Source of the DNA: an uncultured Caryophanales bacterium
GTDB lineage: Bacteria > Bacillota_I > Bacilli_A > RFN20 > CAG-826
Assembly (NCBI GenBank): GCA_946401755.1
Contig: CAMIVH010000060.1
Coordinates: 1 to 5,470 of the forward strand
Direction of reading: 5' to 3'
Length of the DNA stretch: 5,470 nt
The notes below the pieces were generated by a model. The model worked only from the letters and a program-made list of their open reading frames with translations. It made no database searches and was not told the DNA's origin. Numbering within the stretch: position 1 is the first letter of the stretch; each line of letters starts with the position of its first letter. A program made the position numbers and the translations under genes. This document shows, one piece after another, positions 5,393-5,470 of the stretch.

Positions 5393-5470
5393 GAACGTCT
5401 TTATATTCATCAGACGATGTCATCATCTTTACAGCGTATGAACAAATTGGATTAATCTTTTTGTTGTTCT
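5382..5470 (-). CDS. C-terminal end of a small GNAT-like acetyltransferase (YjdJ type), start beyond window
   Basis: A minus-strand frame enters from the right edge and ends at TAA 5384-5382, giving 28 visible residues. The segment KINPICSYAVKMM followed by DEYKDVLIQ matches the C-terminal pattern of the short YjdJ-type GNAT family (a KIxPxC(P/S)(F/Y)A core, then a short helix and EYxD near the end). These are about 90-residue proteins with a conserved cysteine and unknown acetyl acceptor. The gene is convergent with the deiminase gene and their coding ends overlap by 11 nt. The call rests on one short motif, so it is good but not certain. Confidence 0.7.
   Translation of the reverse strand, partial: NNKKINPICSYAVKMMTSSDEYKDVLIQ

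Noticed and set aside
5396..5416. Possible terminator after the lipoprotein gene
   Set aside because: The stem is only 5 bp with an 11-nt loop and no T run follows on either strand.
1..5470. CRISPR array, tRNA, rRNA, riboswitch, insertion sequence or phage attachment site
   Set aside because: I saw no spaced direct repeats, cloverleaf, conserved aptamer pattern or transposase; the gaps between genes are short and explained by promoters and a terminator.

Overview
The window reads as chromosomal DNA of an AT-rich, low-GC Gram-positive-type bacterium, most likely an uncultured gut Bacillota related to Erysipelotrichales/Mollicutes; this placement is an inference from base composition and gene style. 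All six stop codons that can be seen are TAA, the tryptophans I checked are TGG, and no TGA needs to be read as tryptophan, so the standard code fits.

Left part (1-2660, minus strand): a three-gene cassette read right to left. It consists of a full-length fused ThrE-type threonine/serine exporter, a stand-alone protein homologous to the C-terminal domain of allophanate hydrolase, and a membrane-anchored zinc metallopeptidase-like protein of the DUF3810 type (HELAH motif) that runs off the left edge. The first two genes overlap by 14 nt and the last two are 2 nt apart, so they are probably translated from one mRNA.

Middle (2661-3494, minus strand): a regulatory gap with a clear intrinsic terminator, a 73-residue two-helix membrane protein of unknown role, and a YbgC/FadM-type acyl-CoA thioesterase with a very good promoter.

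Right part (3495-5470): a 155-bp divergent promoter region, then a plus-strand lipoprotein of 580 residues. It has a lipobox signal, a stalk of about 120 residues that is about two-thirds serine, a guanidine-modifying deiminase domain with the full catalytic set, and a C-terminal Ig-like domain. This order closely resembles the secreted peptidyl-arginine deiminase of Porphyromonas gingivalis (PPAD) rather than cytosolic agmatine deiminase, and it is the most interesting item here. Its 3' end overlaps the tail of a convergent small GNAT-like protein (YjdJ type) that enters from the right edge.

The three minus-strand cassette genes probably act together. The thioesterase, the small membrane protein and the deiminase show no clear functional link to them or to each other.
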